In this document: positions 51,335 through 60,033 of the stretch, piece by piece
Layout of the letters: every line of letters begins with the position of its first letter
Numbering within the stretch: the stretch's first letter is position 1
The notes under the pieces: generated by a model
Seen by the model: the letters and a program-made list of their open reading frames with translations, nothing else
The model's database searches: none
What the model was told of the DNA's origin: nothing
Program-made: the position numbers and the translations under genes
NCBI GenBank assembly: GCA_965227065.1
Contig: CBDDFN010000020.1
Span: 558,001 to 622,000, forward strand
DNA from: CBDDFN01 sp965227065
GTDB lineage: Bacteria > Pseudomonadota > Alphaproteobacteria > SPJN01
Reading direction: 5' to 3'
Length of the DNA stretch: 64,000 bases

Positions 51335-52449
51335 GTGCCGCTTCCTTCAAGCTGGGCGTCGGCTGCACGGCTGTCGGGCTCGTTCAAACCATCGGCATCG
51401 ACCTTGTCACCGGCCAGGACAAATTCCTGACCCACCGTGATCAGGCGGACTTCTTCGGGCAGGCCGGTGACGTAAATGCCGTCGGCGGCCTGATCAATCA
51501 CAGCCACTTCCACAAATTCGACCGTCTGGTCAGGCTCAACCACCTTCAGGCCGATCTGACCCGCATCATTCAGCGTCAGAATGTCGGAGGTGACCTTGTG
51601 GGCAAACTGCTCGCCGGCCTGAACGGTGATGTTGGCGGTCATGCCTTCACGCAGGCGCCGTTCGGGATTGGGGATCTGGATTTCGGTCAGGAAAGTGCGG
51701 GTGACCTGGTCTGATGATTTGGCGATGAAGCGGATTTTGCCTTTGTGAATTGAGCCATCAACCAGCTGAACCGTGGCCTGATCGCCTTCTTTCAGCATGG
51801 TGACTTCGCGTTCGGACAATTGCGCGGTCACGAGGAAGGGGTCTTCATCAACCAGCACCGCACACAGCGCGCCATTTTGCAGGTACGAGCCAAACTTGTT
51901 GGGCAAATCTTCAATCACGCCGTCAAACGGTGCGCGGATATAGGTGTTGTTAAGGTCAACCTGAATGCGGCGCAGCCCGGCGGCAGCACTGTCATAATTG
52001 GCTTGCGCACTTGCGACAGCGGTTTGCGACCGGTGACCTTTGCTTTTCAGGGCCTTGGCCTGATCAAGCTCAAGTTTACGGGCGCGCATCTGTGCTTTGG
52101 CTTCGGCAAGCCGGGCACCCCGGTCCTGGGGGTCAAGCTGGCACAAAAGATCGCCTTGTTCGACCTGCTGGCCCTTGTCGGGCGGCAGCGAGATGATGCG
52201 GCCGGTGGTTTCAGCTTTGACCTGCACTTTGCGCAGCGCCTCGGTCCGGCCGCGCAAGACAACATCAGCTGTATGTGGGACAGCCTTGGAGATGCGGGTG
52301 CGCACCTTTTGCAGCTTGATCTTCTCGTTTTGCTCGGCAATCGAAACCGCAGGCGCGTTCTGTTCGGTCGTGTCGCGCAATTGCCCCGACAACAGCCAGC
52401 CGCCGATGATGCCGGCGATGACAATCGCAATGATATAGGATTTAGACAT
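51331..52449 (-). CDS. RND efflux periplasmic adaptor, second system
   Basis: A 372-residue adaptor with one N-terminal anchor (SYIIAIVIAGIIGGWLL), lipoyl halves around GQQVEQGDLLCQLDP, a shorter coiled coil than the first adaptor (about 110-160), a beta-barrel region and a membrane-proximal domain. It is the partner of the pump encoded downstream, overlapping by 4 bases. Starts 12 bases after the PadR gene, so the three form one operon. Confidence 0.93.
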   Translation of the reverse strand: MSKSYIIAIVIAGIIGGWLLSGQLRDTTEQNAPAVSIAEQNEKIKLQKVRTRISKAVPHTADVVLRGRTEALRKVQVKAETTGRIISLPPDKGQQVEQGDLLCQLDPQDRGARLAEAKAQMRARKLELDQAKALKSKGHRSQTAVASAQANYDSAAAGLRRIQVDLNNTYIRAPFDGVIEDLPNKFGSYLQNGALCAVLVDEDPFLVTAQLSEREVTMLKEGDQATVQLVDGSIHKGKIRFIAKSSDQVTRTFLTEIQIPNPERRLREGMTANITVQAGEQFAHKVTSDILTLNDAGQIGLKVVEPDQTVEFVEVAVIDQAADGIYVTGLPEEVRLITVGQEFVLAGDKVDADGLNEPDSRAADAQLEGSGT

Positions 52450-52461
52450 GAGCTGATTTCC

Positions 52462-52989
52462 TTATTCGGCGGCCATTTCTTTGGGCAAGCCGGTGGCACG
52501 CACACCTTCAAGATAGGCAAGCGCGGCATTGACGACATGTTCGCCGTACCGGCGGACAAAAGTGCTGGCAGGGCGGGTGTCGGCATTGGTGCCCCGCACC
52601 TGTTCAAGATCGTCCCGCAGACGCATGATCTGGCGGTCGAGAAGGGCTGTAATCTTTTCTTCGGGCAGACGGTCGGCAAACATCATCATGGCCAGAAAGT
52701 CCGACCGGAACCGGTCTTCAGGCGGGATCATGCCGGCCAGACGGTCATCAAAATGGGCAATGCCTTCATCGGTAATGGCATAGATCTTGCGCTCGGGCCG
52801 GCCATTGCCCTGCTCGGTCCGGCAGCTGACAAAACCCTGGCTCTCAAGCTTGGCCAGTGCGGGATAGATCGCGCCATAGCTTGCATCGAAGAAATGACCG
52901 AATGCGCCATCCTCGAAATTTTTGCGGATTTCGTAACCCGTAGCTTCACCCAGGCTAAGCAGCCCCAGTGAAATTGTGGCGACATCCAT
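52462..52989 (-). CDS. PadR-family transcriptional regulator
   Basis: A 175-residue repressor with an N-terminal winged helix (SLGLLSLGEATGYEIRKNFED, followed by the wing RPERKIYAITDEG) and a C-terminal helical dimer domain (about 90-175), the longer PadR-s2/AphA-like type. It leads the second efflux operon and very probably represses it and itself through the palindrome just upstream. I choose ATG 52989, with GGGGAG 7 bases before, over TTG 52995. Confidence 0.93.
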   Translation of the reverse strand: MDVATISLGLLSLGEATGYEIRKNFEDGAFGHFFDASYGAIYPALAKLESQGFVSCRTEQGNGRPERKIYAITDEGIAHFDDRLAGMIPPEDRFRSDFLAMMMFADRLPEEKITALLDRQIMRLRDDLEQVRGTNADTRPASTFVRRYGEHVVNAALAYLEGVRATGLPKEMAAE

Positions 52990-53020
52990 GCCCAATCTCC
53001 CCGTATAAGGTATCGGGGTT

Positions 53021-53039
53021 ATATATCGGGGCGATATAT
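53021..53039. promoter_or_regulatory. Operator palindrome for the PadR efflux operon
   Basis: ATATATCGGGGCGATATAT: perfect 8-base arms around GGG, 32 bases upstream of the padR start. A second TATCGGGG (53011-53018) lies nearby as a possible half-site. It probably overlaps the core promoter. Confidence 0.7.
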
Positions 53040-53113
53040 CAGTCTGTCAGACATTTGGCCGCATTCGAAATTCGAATGAAACTTTTAATAATTCGCGTCA
53101 TGGTTGAAATTAA

Positions 53114-54454
53114 CTATTTTTCCGCCGGTTTTGGCGGCATAAGGGCGGCTGGTGTGAAATCTTGTTCACCAAGATGCTCGGCGAGCCAATTGACCGGTTC
53201 CTGGTCATTTTTTAAACCGCTGACATAAATTCGCTTCTGTTCGAGATCATGCACGGTTTCAGCGGCAATCATGCAAACAGGTACTGAATAATAGTTCAGA
53301 ATGTGGGCTTCCTGGACGCGCCAGATCTGACCCTGGGCGTCATAAATGTCGGCGTGCAGGATCGTCCAGCTGTCTTCGTCGATATAAAACACCCGCCGGG
53401 GATAAAGATGGCGCTCCCCGCGCTTGAGGACGCCATCGACAATCCACACCCGGTGTTTTTCGTAACGCAGATGCGCGCTGGCGAGGTGCCCCGCGCTGAT
53501 CAAGTCGGTGTAGCTGAGCTTGGGGCTGGCCAGCGGATAGCTGTTATACGGCACGTAGAGTTCGCGCTTGCCGACCAGCGTCCAGTCATAGCGGTCGGGT
53601 GCGCCATTGAACATGTCATACTGATCAACGGTCGATAGCTGATCCGACATGCTTTGGGGCGCGTCATAGCCCAGCACCGGCGCGCGCACGACGCGTTTGA
53701 TGGCGGGGTTATAACGCCAGGCCCGGCGCGGCTGGCGGGTTTTGTCGAGCGTGTCATGGACAAGGGTGACAATCCCGGCAAGCGGTTCGGGGGCGAGCGT
53801 TTCTTGCGTGAACAACACCGAAACGGGGCTATCGGCTTGCGTCGGATCAACAGAGGGATTGGCGTAGCGAAACAAGACCCGGTCGCGAATGATCACCGGC
53901 ACAATGTCGCCCGAGATGGTGGGCGTGATGGTGGCGAAGCTGCGCTCGATCTTGTAGCCGCGAAATCGCAACAGATGGTTCCACACCACTTCGGCCCCCG
54001 ATGTGGGAACCGGAAAGGGGATGCCCAGATGGGCGCCGCGCACGCCGGCACCATCGTCGGTCAGTCTGGCGCTCACCGCATTTTTCAAGGCGGCCAGAGA
54101 CACATGGGTTGGCTGGGTGCAGGAGCGGCGAGAGGGATAAACCTTGAAGCTGTGCTCGGGATAGGTTTCAAGCAACGCAATCTGGCCGGGCGCAAGATAG
54201 GCCCGATGCGCATCAAGATTCGCGGCATTGATTTCAAACAATGGCTCGTCGGCGCCAAACGGATCAACGGGATGGCCGCGCGGATCAACACCTTGGGGCG
54301 GTGCGGTCAGGCCGCCTTCCCAGGCGGGGATGGAGCCATCATCATTGCCCAGCCGTTCCGCGCCAAGTGGTGTCAGCTCCGGTGCAATTGGTTCCTGGGC
54401 GAGAGCGGACGTCCCGCAACAAGCAGTCAGGATGAGCAGCGCAAGAAATTTCAT
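53114..54454 (-). CDS. DUF1329 outer-membrane-associated protein
   Basis: A 446-residue secreted protein with a signal peptide (about 1-19, ending SALAQ). The start of the mature part, LTPLGAERLGNDDGSIPAWEGGL, is the hallmark of DUF1329. These proteins have a LolA/LolB-like beta fold and are often co-encoded with RND-type MmpL-like transporters and steroid or terpene catabolic genes in proteobacteria. Such a transporter is absent here; the neighbours are PF10118 and an EphD-like gene. Role unproven. Confidence 0.9.
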   Translation of the reverse strand: MKFLALLILTACCGTSALAQEPIAPELTPLGAERLGNDDGSIPAWEGGLTAPPQGVDPRGHPVDPFGADEPLFEINAANLDAHRAYLAPGQIALLETYPEHSFKVYPSRRSCTQPTHVSLAALKNAVSARLTDDGAGVRGAHLGIPFPVPTSGAEVVWNHLLRFRGYKIERSFATITPTISGDIVPVIIRDRVLFRYANPSVDPTQADSPVSVLFTQETLAPEPLAGIVTLVHDTLDKTRQPRRAWRYNPAIKRVVRAPVLGYDAPQSMSDQLSTVDQYDMFNGAPDRYDWTLVGKRELYVPYNSYPLASPKLSYTDLISAGHLASAHLRYEKHRVWIVDGVLKRGERHLYPRRVFYIDEDSWTILHADIYDAQGQIWRVQEAHILNYYSVPVCMIAAETVHDLEQKRIYVSGLKNDQEPVNWLAEHLGEQDFTPAALMPPKPAEK

Positions 54455-54538
54455 AGACCGGTCCCGTGGCGTGTCGTGTCATATCGGTCCGCACAGTGTT
54501 GACCAAAATGACGGCAAACGCCACGGGGCGCGCGTGGA

Positions 54539-55438
54539 TTATCCCATGCGGGCCAGAACAGGTGAGTTTTCGAAATAATCAAGCGCGATTTGGGTATCGG
54601 CCTCGATGTTCGGGTCGTATTTTTTCGAGAACCAGCGTTTGGTCGACGCGGTCACCCAGCCAATACCGGGAAGCAGGCCGCGCTTGGCCGCTGCACGCCA
54701 CTGAAGGACGAACCAGCCGGTTCCGCTGTAGCTCTTGTCTGCTTTGCGGAGTGCGCGGTTGGCGCGATAGATCGCAAAGTAAAAGCCGGGCAGGGTACGC
54801 AACATACCCCGGATCAGCGCGCCCCGCTTGCCGCCGGTCATATGAAGCGCAAGGTCATAGGCGACATTGCGATGCTCGATCTCTTCGGCGCAATGCCAGC
54901 GAAAAAGATCAAGCATGGTCGGGTCCGCGCCCGCTTCTTCGAGTTTTGAATGCTCAAACAGCCAAACCGACAGAACGCATGTGAAATGCTCGATCGCGGC
55001 AATGACGGCGAGTTTCTCGTTCAACCACCACCGCTTCATGCGATCGGATTTCGGTGTGAACAGGCCAAACACCTTGTCTCCAAGGATCGTGTTGAATTCT
55101 TTCTCAACGATCGCGGTGGTGGGGCGGGTCTCAAGCCCGACCTCCGCAAAATAGGCCTGCACGGCCTGATGGGCGCGCGAATGCATGGCTTCCTGGCGCA
55201 TAAAGCCGATGACGTCACGTTTGAGCTCAGGCGCGTCGTCCAGAAACGGAAGAGTTTCGGCATAGACCTTGCAGAACCAGTTCTCACCGGCCGGCAGAAG
55301 AATATGCAGCGCGTTGATGCCGTGGCTGGCAAAGGGTTCATTGGGGATGAAGTGTGCCGGTACGCCCTTCCAGTCAAATTCGACTTTGCGCGGCGTGATG
55401 GTGATCTCGTCTCGGGGCTGGGTCTGCAGGTGGGACAT
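54539..55438 (-). CDS. PF10118-type predicted metal-dependent hydrolase
   Basis: A 299-residue protein with a ferritin-like pattern of metal-binding Glu/His: RQEAMHSRAH and WHCAEEIEHRNVAYD. It belongs to the PF10118 group named predicted metal-dependent hydrolase, though the motifs resemble di-iron carboxylate proteins. ATG 55438 has AAGAGG 8 bases before, while GTG 55441 is adjacent. It lies 12 bases downstream of the EphD-like gene, probably in one transcript. Reaction unknown. Confidence 0.85.
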   Translation of the reverse strand: MSHLQTQPRDEITITPRKVEFDWKGVPAHFIPNEPFASHGINALHILLPAGENWFCKVYAETLPFLDDAPELKRDVIGFMRQEAMHSRAHQAVQAYFAEVGLETRPTTAIVEKEFNTILGDKVFGLFTPKSDRMKRWWLNEKLAVIAAIEHFTCVLSVWLFEHSKLEEAGADPTMLDLFRWHCAEEIEHRNVAYDLALHMTGGKRGALIRGMLRTLPGFYFAIYRANRALRKADKSYSGTGWFVLQWRAAAKRGLLPGIGWVTASTKRWFSKKYDPNIEADTQIALDYFENSPVLARMG

Positions 55439-55450
55439 CACAGAGGCCTC

Positions 55451-57217
55451 TTAATCGGGTTGGCGCATGGGGATCTTGGCAATCTGGCGGCCAAGGCTGG
55501 GGAAAAATCGCTGAATTGCACGGATGACATAGGCTTCGGTACCGATCAGTGCGATCGGCTTGTTCTTTACGACCGCCTTGAGAATGGACTGGGCCACCTG
55601 TTCGGGCGTAAAGGCGCGGCGCTTGTACATTTTATCGGCGCTGTCGCGTTGGGCCTTTTGTTCATCGGTCGAGCTGCCGACATATTCAGTCGCCTGGGCA
55701 ATGCCGGTATCGACAAAACCGGGGCAAGCGGCGGTAACACCGATCTTATGTTCGGCCAACTCGCCACGCAGGCTTTCGGTTTGCATCAAAGCGGCGGCTT
55801 TGGATACGGCATAGGCGGGGAACATGCGGGTGGGCGCAAAAGCCGACGCCGACACAACATTGACAATGTGGCCGCCTGAGCGGGCGGCAACCATGCGTGA
55901 GCCAAACAGGCGGGAGCCTTCGATCACCCCGCCAAGATTGATGCCCAAAATGCGGTCCCAGGCCTCACGCGTCATCTCAAGCTGGCTGCCGGCCATGCCG
56001 ATCCCGGCATTGTTGACGACGAGATCAATGGGGCCTGCCTCTTCATCGACAAAGCGGGCAAGCGCGTCCATATCGTCGTGGCTGGCTACATTGGCGACAA
56101 AGACTCTGGCTTCAACACCCAGTTCGCGGATCAGGCGTGCGGTTTCTTCCGCGGCCGCAGGGTTGATATCACTGACGATCACGTCGGCGCCTTCGCGGGC
56201 AAACGCAAGCGCGGTTTGACGGCCAATGCCGCCGCCTGCGCCGGTGATCAGCAGTTGGCGGCCGCCAAACTTGCCTTTCGGCGGACGGGCGCGTTTGCGG
56301 GCGCGGGCCAATGCGGGGGTTTCAGGTGCGCCTTCCATATGAAGCACGAATTCCCGGATATGACTGGCGAGCAGCGCAGGGTCCTTGAAGGGCAGCCAGT
56401 GCGGGACGGCCAGATCACGCCGCCACAGCCGGTCGAGGAAAGTGCCGTGATCACAAAACAGGGCAGGCGAGACAAACGGATCTTCGGTCAGCACCAGGAT
56501 CTGGATGGGCAAGTCGATGGGCTTGGGATCGGGCCGCAGGAAATGGCGGAACAGGTTGGCCCGGTAAAGTTTGATGCCATTGCGGCCATCGCTCAACTGG
56601 TGGGGGTTGAGCGGCACGCGGGATTTTTCGCGCCGTCCCAGAAGCTTGTGCCAGTTCTTGCCCATGAAAGGCGTCCACATGACATGGCCAAAGCCGGGGA
56701 TTTGAAAGGCGAACATATACCAGCTTTTGAGCATCTGGCGCATGGCCGCGCCAACATGGCCTTGTTTGACGCGGGTGCGCAGCCATTCACCGGCGTGATC
56801 AAAGCTCAAACCCGACAGCGAGGTGTAGGACACCACCCGGTCGGTAATGCGCGGGTCCATAATGGCGTTCCAGGTCTGGATGGAGCCCCAGTCATGCGCG
56901 ACGAGGTGCACTTTCTCATCAGGCAGAACCTGCTCAAGCACCGCCAGCTGATCCTCGATCAGCCGTTCCATCCGGTAGGCCGACACTTTTTTCGGGATGT
57001 CGGATTTGCCCGCCCCGCGCACATCATAGGTCGCAATGTGGAAATCGGCGCGCAGTTCGGCAATGGTGGCGTCCCAGCAATGGGAATTGTCGGGATAGCC
57101 ATGGACGAACAGCAGGGCGGGCTTGCCCGGATTGGGATAGACCGTGGCTGAAAGCGTGACATCACCGGAGGTGACCGAAATATCCTGCGGCGGGGCAAGG
57201 GCGGTTTCAAACGACAT
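55451..57217 (-). CDS. EphD-like alpha/beta hydrolase - SDR fusion
   Basis: A 588-residue two-domain enzyme. Residues 1 to about 300 form an alpha/beta hydrolase of the epoxide-hydrolase type: VHGYPDNSHCWD (oxyanion HGxP) and nucleophile Asp in VAHDWGSIQTW. From about residue 315 a short-chain dehydrogenase starts with LLITGAGGGIGRQ (TGxxxGIG) and carries SASAFAPTRMFPAYAVSKAA (Ser, Tyr and Lys). The same fusion is known as EphD in mycobacteria, where it acts on mycolic-acid epoxides. I use ATG 57217, preceded by GGAG; the frame runs further upstream into the operator. Divergent from a TetR gene. Confidence 0.92.
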   Translation of the reverse strand: MSFETALAPPQDISVTSGDVTLSATVYPNPGKPALLFVHGYPDNSHCWDATIAELRADFHIATYDVRGAGKSDIPKKVSAYRMERLIEDQLAVLEQVLPDEKVHLVAHDWGSIQTWNAIMDPRITDRVVSYTSLSGLSFDHAGEWLRTRVKQGHVGAAMRQMLKSWYMFAFQIPGFGHVMWTPFMGKNWHKLLGRREKSRVPLNPHQLSDGRNGIKLYRANLFRHFLRPDPKPIDLPIQILVLTEDPFVSPALFCDHGTFLDRLWRRDLAVPHWLPFKDPALLASHIREFVLHMEGAPETPALARARKRARPPKGKFGGRQLLITGAGGGIGRQTALAFAREGADVIVSDINPAAAEETARLIRELGVEARVFVANVASHDDMDALARFVDEEAGPIDLVVNNAGIGMAGSQLEMTREAWDRILGINLGGVIEGSRLFGSRMVAARSGGHIVNVVSASAFAPTRMFPAYAVSKAAALMQTESLRGELAEHKIGVTAACPGFVDTGIAQATEYVGSSTDEQKAQRDSADKMYKRRAFTPEQVAQSILKAVVKNKPIALIGTEAYVIRAIQRFFPSLGRQIAKIPMRQPD

Positions 57218-57257
57218 GAGGCAGACTCCAGACATGCGCCGACTGATTGATTTGCAT

Positions 57258-57279
57258 TTTATGACTTTAGGGTCATAAA
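57258..57279. promoter_or_regulatory. Operator palindrome between EphD-like gene and TetR
   Basis: TTTATGAC and GTCATAAA arms around TTTAGG in the 119-base divergent region. It is well placed to let the TetR protein control both genes. Confidence 0.65.
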
Positions 57280-57336
57280 TGGGAATTGAATGATCAGAGT
57301 CAAGAGTTTTTACAGTTTTGTCAGTGAGGTTTTTCA

Positions 57337-57999
57337 ATGCCCCGGCTCAAACGGCCCAAAAGCGCGAAACCCCGGATTAAACGGGCGGAGCGGGAAGAAC
57401 AGATCCTGTCCGAAGCCGAGGCTGAATTTTGCACGCATGGGGTGGCATCTGCGCGGATGGAAGATATTGCCGCCCGCTGCGGGGTGACCAAACCGCTGCT
57501 TTATTCCTATTTCGGCTCAAAAAAGGGGCTGTTTACAGCGGTTTTGGAACGCTATTCCGAAGCATTGTCCTCACGTCTGATTGCGGTCGCTGAACGATCG
57601 CTCGACCCCGATCAGATGGAAGCGGCCCTGTTTGATCTGATGCAGTTCATTCAACAAAATGGCAGGTTATTGCGCACCTTGCCTGTGGGACTGCGCGATG
57701 ATCCCGACTTTGGTCATATTGTGCGCAAGCATCAGGCACGCACCGAGCAGGAATTGTTGAAAGTCGTCGCGAAACTTTATCGGTGTGGTTTGCCAGAAGC
57801 GCAGGTGATGGAAATTGCCTCGCCTTACGTGTTTGCCCTGTTAGGCGCTGCGGAGGGAGGCTTGCAATGGTGGGGACTGCGGCCCCATGTGAGGGCCGAT
57901 GAGGCCCAACGCCTGACCCGCCGTGTCCTAAGTGCCATGCTTGCCTTGATCGCCGAAGACCTTCAGCGCGCCTGTACTGAAAAATCCGCAATCAGTTGA
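57337..57999 (+). CDS. TetR-family regulator of the EphD-like operon
   Basis: A 220-residue repressor with an N-terminal helix-turn-helix (about 20-70: HGVASARMEDIAARCGVTKPLLYSYFGSKKGLF pattern, recognised as the TetR signature) and a helical ligand domain. It starts with basic residues (MPRLKRPKSAKPRIKR). Divergent from the EphD-like gene with a palindrome between them, so it probably controls that lipid cluster. Its end overlaps the next hydrolase gene by 37 bases. Confidence 0.93.
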   Translation: MPRLKRPKSAKPRIKRAEREEQILSEAEAEFCTHGVASARMEDIAARCGVTKPLLYSYFGSKKGLFTAVLERYSEALSSRLIAVAERSLDPDQMEAALFDLMQFIQQNGRLLRTLPVGLRDDPDFGHIVRKHQARTEQELLKVVAKLYRCGLPEAQVMEIASPYVFALLGAAEGGLQWWGLRPHVRADEAQRLTRRVLSAMLALIAEDLQRACTEKSAIS

Positions 58000-58817
58000 G
58001 CGAGCGGCCCGGGCTGGTCGAGGGATGCAAACGCCCAGCAATCCTCAATCAGTTTTAGTTCGGCCGCGGGAAACAGGCTGGCCATGCGTTCGGCGTTTTT
58101 GCGGCTGAACATGCCGCCATCGCCCCACGCCAGCAGGACCGGCTGGTGAACGGACGGGAAATGAGCGGCGACCTCGTTGGTGATCTTTGTGTCGATGCCG
58201 GAAAGGCATTTGATGATATCGCGGCGGATGAGGCGATTGTCTGCGGCAGCCCCGGCAAAGCGCTTTAGAATATCGGGCGCAACGGCGTGTTTGACGGCGC
58301 GGCCTGCGCGTAAAGTGAGGTTGAAAAAACCCGGCGAGCGGATCAGGTGACTGAGCATCCAGGTCAGTCCCGGCACATGGGGTAGCAATTTCAGGAATTT
58401 AAATTCAACCGGCGGGAACTGATCGAAGCTGTCACATGGCGTCAAGATCAGTTTGCCGACTTGCTCGCTATGGTGAACAACCAGCAATTGGCTCACCGCA
58501 CCGCCCGTATCATTAGCAATTACGGTGGGCTGGCTCAGCGACAGCCGCTCTATCAACTCGGCCAAAAGACGCGCCAGACCGAAGGGGGTGAGATCGGCAT
58601 CTGTCCGTGCCGGGGTGAGATGGGAGCCCAGCGGCAATTCAGGCACCACACAGTCAAAACGATCCGACAATTGATCAACCACATCGCCCCACAAATCACC
58701 GCTTACCAGCACACCGTGCACAAAGAACAGGGTGGGGCCTGTCCCGGCCCGCCGGTACTGCAAGGCACCTGCGCTGGTTTCAATTGTCTGGCGGGGAAGA
58801 TCGGCAAATCGGGTCAT
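57963..58817 (-). CDS. Alpha/beta hydrolase with aspartate nucleophile
   Basis: A 284-residue alpha/beta hydrolase. The oxyanion loop is FVHGVLVSGDLWGDV, and the nucleophile elbow is ANDTGGAVSQ with aspartate, as in haloalkane dehalogenases and epoxide hydrolases rather than serine esterases. A cap region covers about residues 130-190, and the catalytic acid and histidine are near WGDGGMF and the C-terminus (EDCWAFASLDQP), where the usual histidine is not obvious. I choose ATG 58817, with GGAG 7 bases upstream. Divergent from a TetR operon. Confidence 0.88.
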   Translation of the reverse strand: MTRFADLPRQTIETSAGALQYRRAGTGPTLFFVHGVLVSGDLWGDVVDQLSDRFDCVVPELPLGSHLTPARTDADLTPFGLARLLAELIERLSLSQPTVIANDTGGAVSQLLVVHHSEQVGKLILTPCDSFDQFPPVEFKFLKLLPHVPGLTWMLSHLIRSPGFFNLTLRAGRAVKHAVAPDILKRFAGAAADNRLIRRDIIKCLSGIDTKITNEVAAHFPSVHQPVLLAWGDGGMFSRKNAERMASLFPAAELKLIEDCWAFASLDQPGPLAQLIADFSVQAR

Positions 58818-58902
58818 CACAAAACTCCATCAAAGATGGCGTCAGTCTGTCTGTTGAGGGAAGCAAAGCAATTATCCGGCAGGTAAGGGGCTGGATTGCC
58901 TC

Positions 58903-58930
58903 TTTACCAGACCGATCGTTCTGTTATTAT
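58903..58930 (+). promoter_or_regulatory. Promoter with embedded operator for a leaderless TetR gene
   Basis: TTTACC (58903-58908) and TATTAT (58925-58930) with a 16-base spacer. The spacer contains the near-palindrome CAGACCGATCGTTCTG (58908-58923, one mismatch pair), like TetR/NemR-type boxes. The expected start point falls on the ATG at 58937. Confidence 0.55.
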
Positions 58931-58936
58931 GCCGCC

Positions 58937-59521
58937 ATGAGCAGACACAAAAGTTATGACCGCGCCGCGGTAACCGAAGCGGCAATGATGCAGTTCTGGC
59001 ATCACGGTTTTTACGCAACTTCGATAGCCGACCTTGTTTCGGTGACAGGTGTCGCCAAGCATGGGCTTTATGCCGAGTTTGGGGACAAGCACGGCATGTT
59101 TGCTTCGGCGATGGAGGCTTATTTTGAACAGGTGGTCACACCGGCCTTTGCGCGGGTGGAGGCCACGGGCGCAGGGCTTGCCGAAATCGCGGACTATTTC
59201 GAAGCCCAGATCAGCCTGGCCGAACAGGGCGGGTTGCCGGGGCCGGGCTGTCTGGTCGCCAACACGATGGTGGAGGCCGGGCCCCATGAGGATCGCTTCG
59301 CGCAATTTGTCGCCCGTCATCTCGACCGTCTGACCGCAGGCTTTGCCAATGCGCTCAAACCGCTCGCACCGCTTGGTTTTGATGTCGGGGACGAGGCGCG
59401 CTTTCTTACCATTTCCACCCAGGGCCTGTGGTCGGTCTCGCGCACGGTGCGCGATGGCGCGGAGCTGCGGGCCTATGTTGAGCGCTTGCTCAAACCCTAT
59501 CAGGAGGCGCTTTCCCCATGA
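58937..59521 (+). CDS. TetR-family regulator, probably leaderless
   Basis: A 194-residue repressor with the helix-turn-helix FWHHGFYATSIADLVSVTGVAKHGLYAEFGDKHGMF pattern (described, not fully quoted beyond the core TSIADLVSVTGV) and a ligand domain with the family motif GCLVANTMVEAGPH of the TetR_C group seen in NemR/AcrR-like proteins. No Shine-Dalgarno precedes the ATG and a minus-10 box lies 7 bases upstream, so translation of a leaderless mRNA is likely. It overlaps the next gene by ATGA. Confidence 0.9.
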   Translation: MSRHKSYDRAAVTEAAMMQFWHHGFYATSIADLVSVTGVAKHGLYAEFGDKHGMFASAMEAYFEQVVTPAFARVEATGAGLAEIADYFEAQISLAEQGGLPGPGCLVANTMVEAGPHEDRFAQFVARHLDRLTAGFANALKPLAPLGFDVGDEARFLTISTQGLWSVSRTVRDGAELRAYVERLLKPYQEALSP

Positions 59522-59973
59522 CCGACTTTACCACCATGCCGCCGCGCCCTGTTCCGGTTCGCGCTTTGATCCTGTCGGGTCTGTTTGCCACCTTATGGAT
59601 CAATGCATCCGAGGTTTTCCGCTATTTCGTCTTTGTCATGCCGATGGTGCGGGAAGACCTCGCCATGGTTCCCAATGTGGCACCGATGAATTGGGGCATC
59701 TTTGCGATTTGGGGGGCGTGGGACACGCTGCTCACCATCATGGTGGTGGTAATGACGTGGCTGGTTTCTGAACGGTTCGGCCCGACCCTGAAATCAGCCT
59801 TGTGGGCGGGCTTTGCCAGCTGGTGTTTCCTGTTCGTGCTGTTCTGGATTGCGCAATTCAATATGAATTTGGCAAGCCCGGCTATCGTGCTGACCGCCTT
59901 GCCGCTGGCCTTACTGGAAATGCTGGTGGCGAGTGTGATTGTCATGTGGGGCCTGAAGCGTTTCGCAACCTGA
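59518..59973 (+). CDS. Small membrane protein of unknown function
   Basis: A 151-residue protein with four predicted helices (about 13-33, 55-80, 95-115 and 120-140). No recognisable family. It overlaps the TetR gene by 4 bases and is probably the first target of that regulator. The short helix-rich form is typical of small transport or stress membrane proteins, but no function can be given. Confidence 0.8.
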   Translation: MTDFTTMPPRPVPVRALILSGLFATLWINASEVFRYFVFVMPMVREDLAMVPNVAPMNWGIFAIWGAWDTLLTIMVVVMTWLVSERFGPTLKSALWAGFASWCFLFVLFWIAQFNMNLASPAIVLTALPLALLEMLVASVIVMWGLKRFAT

Positions 59974-60033
59974 CCGCACCTCTTGCATCCGACTCCTTGA
60001 TCGGCTTGGCTGATAAGAAAGGGGGGACTAAAG

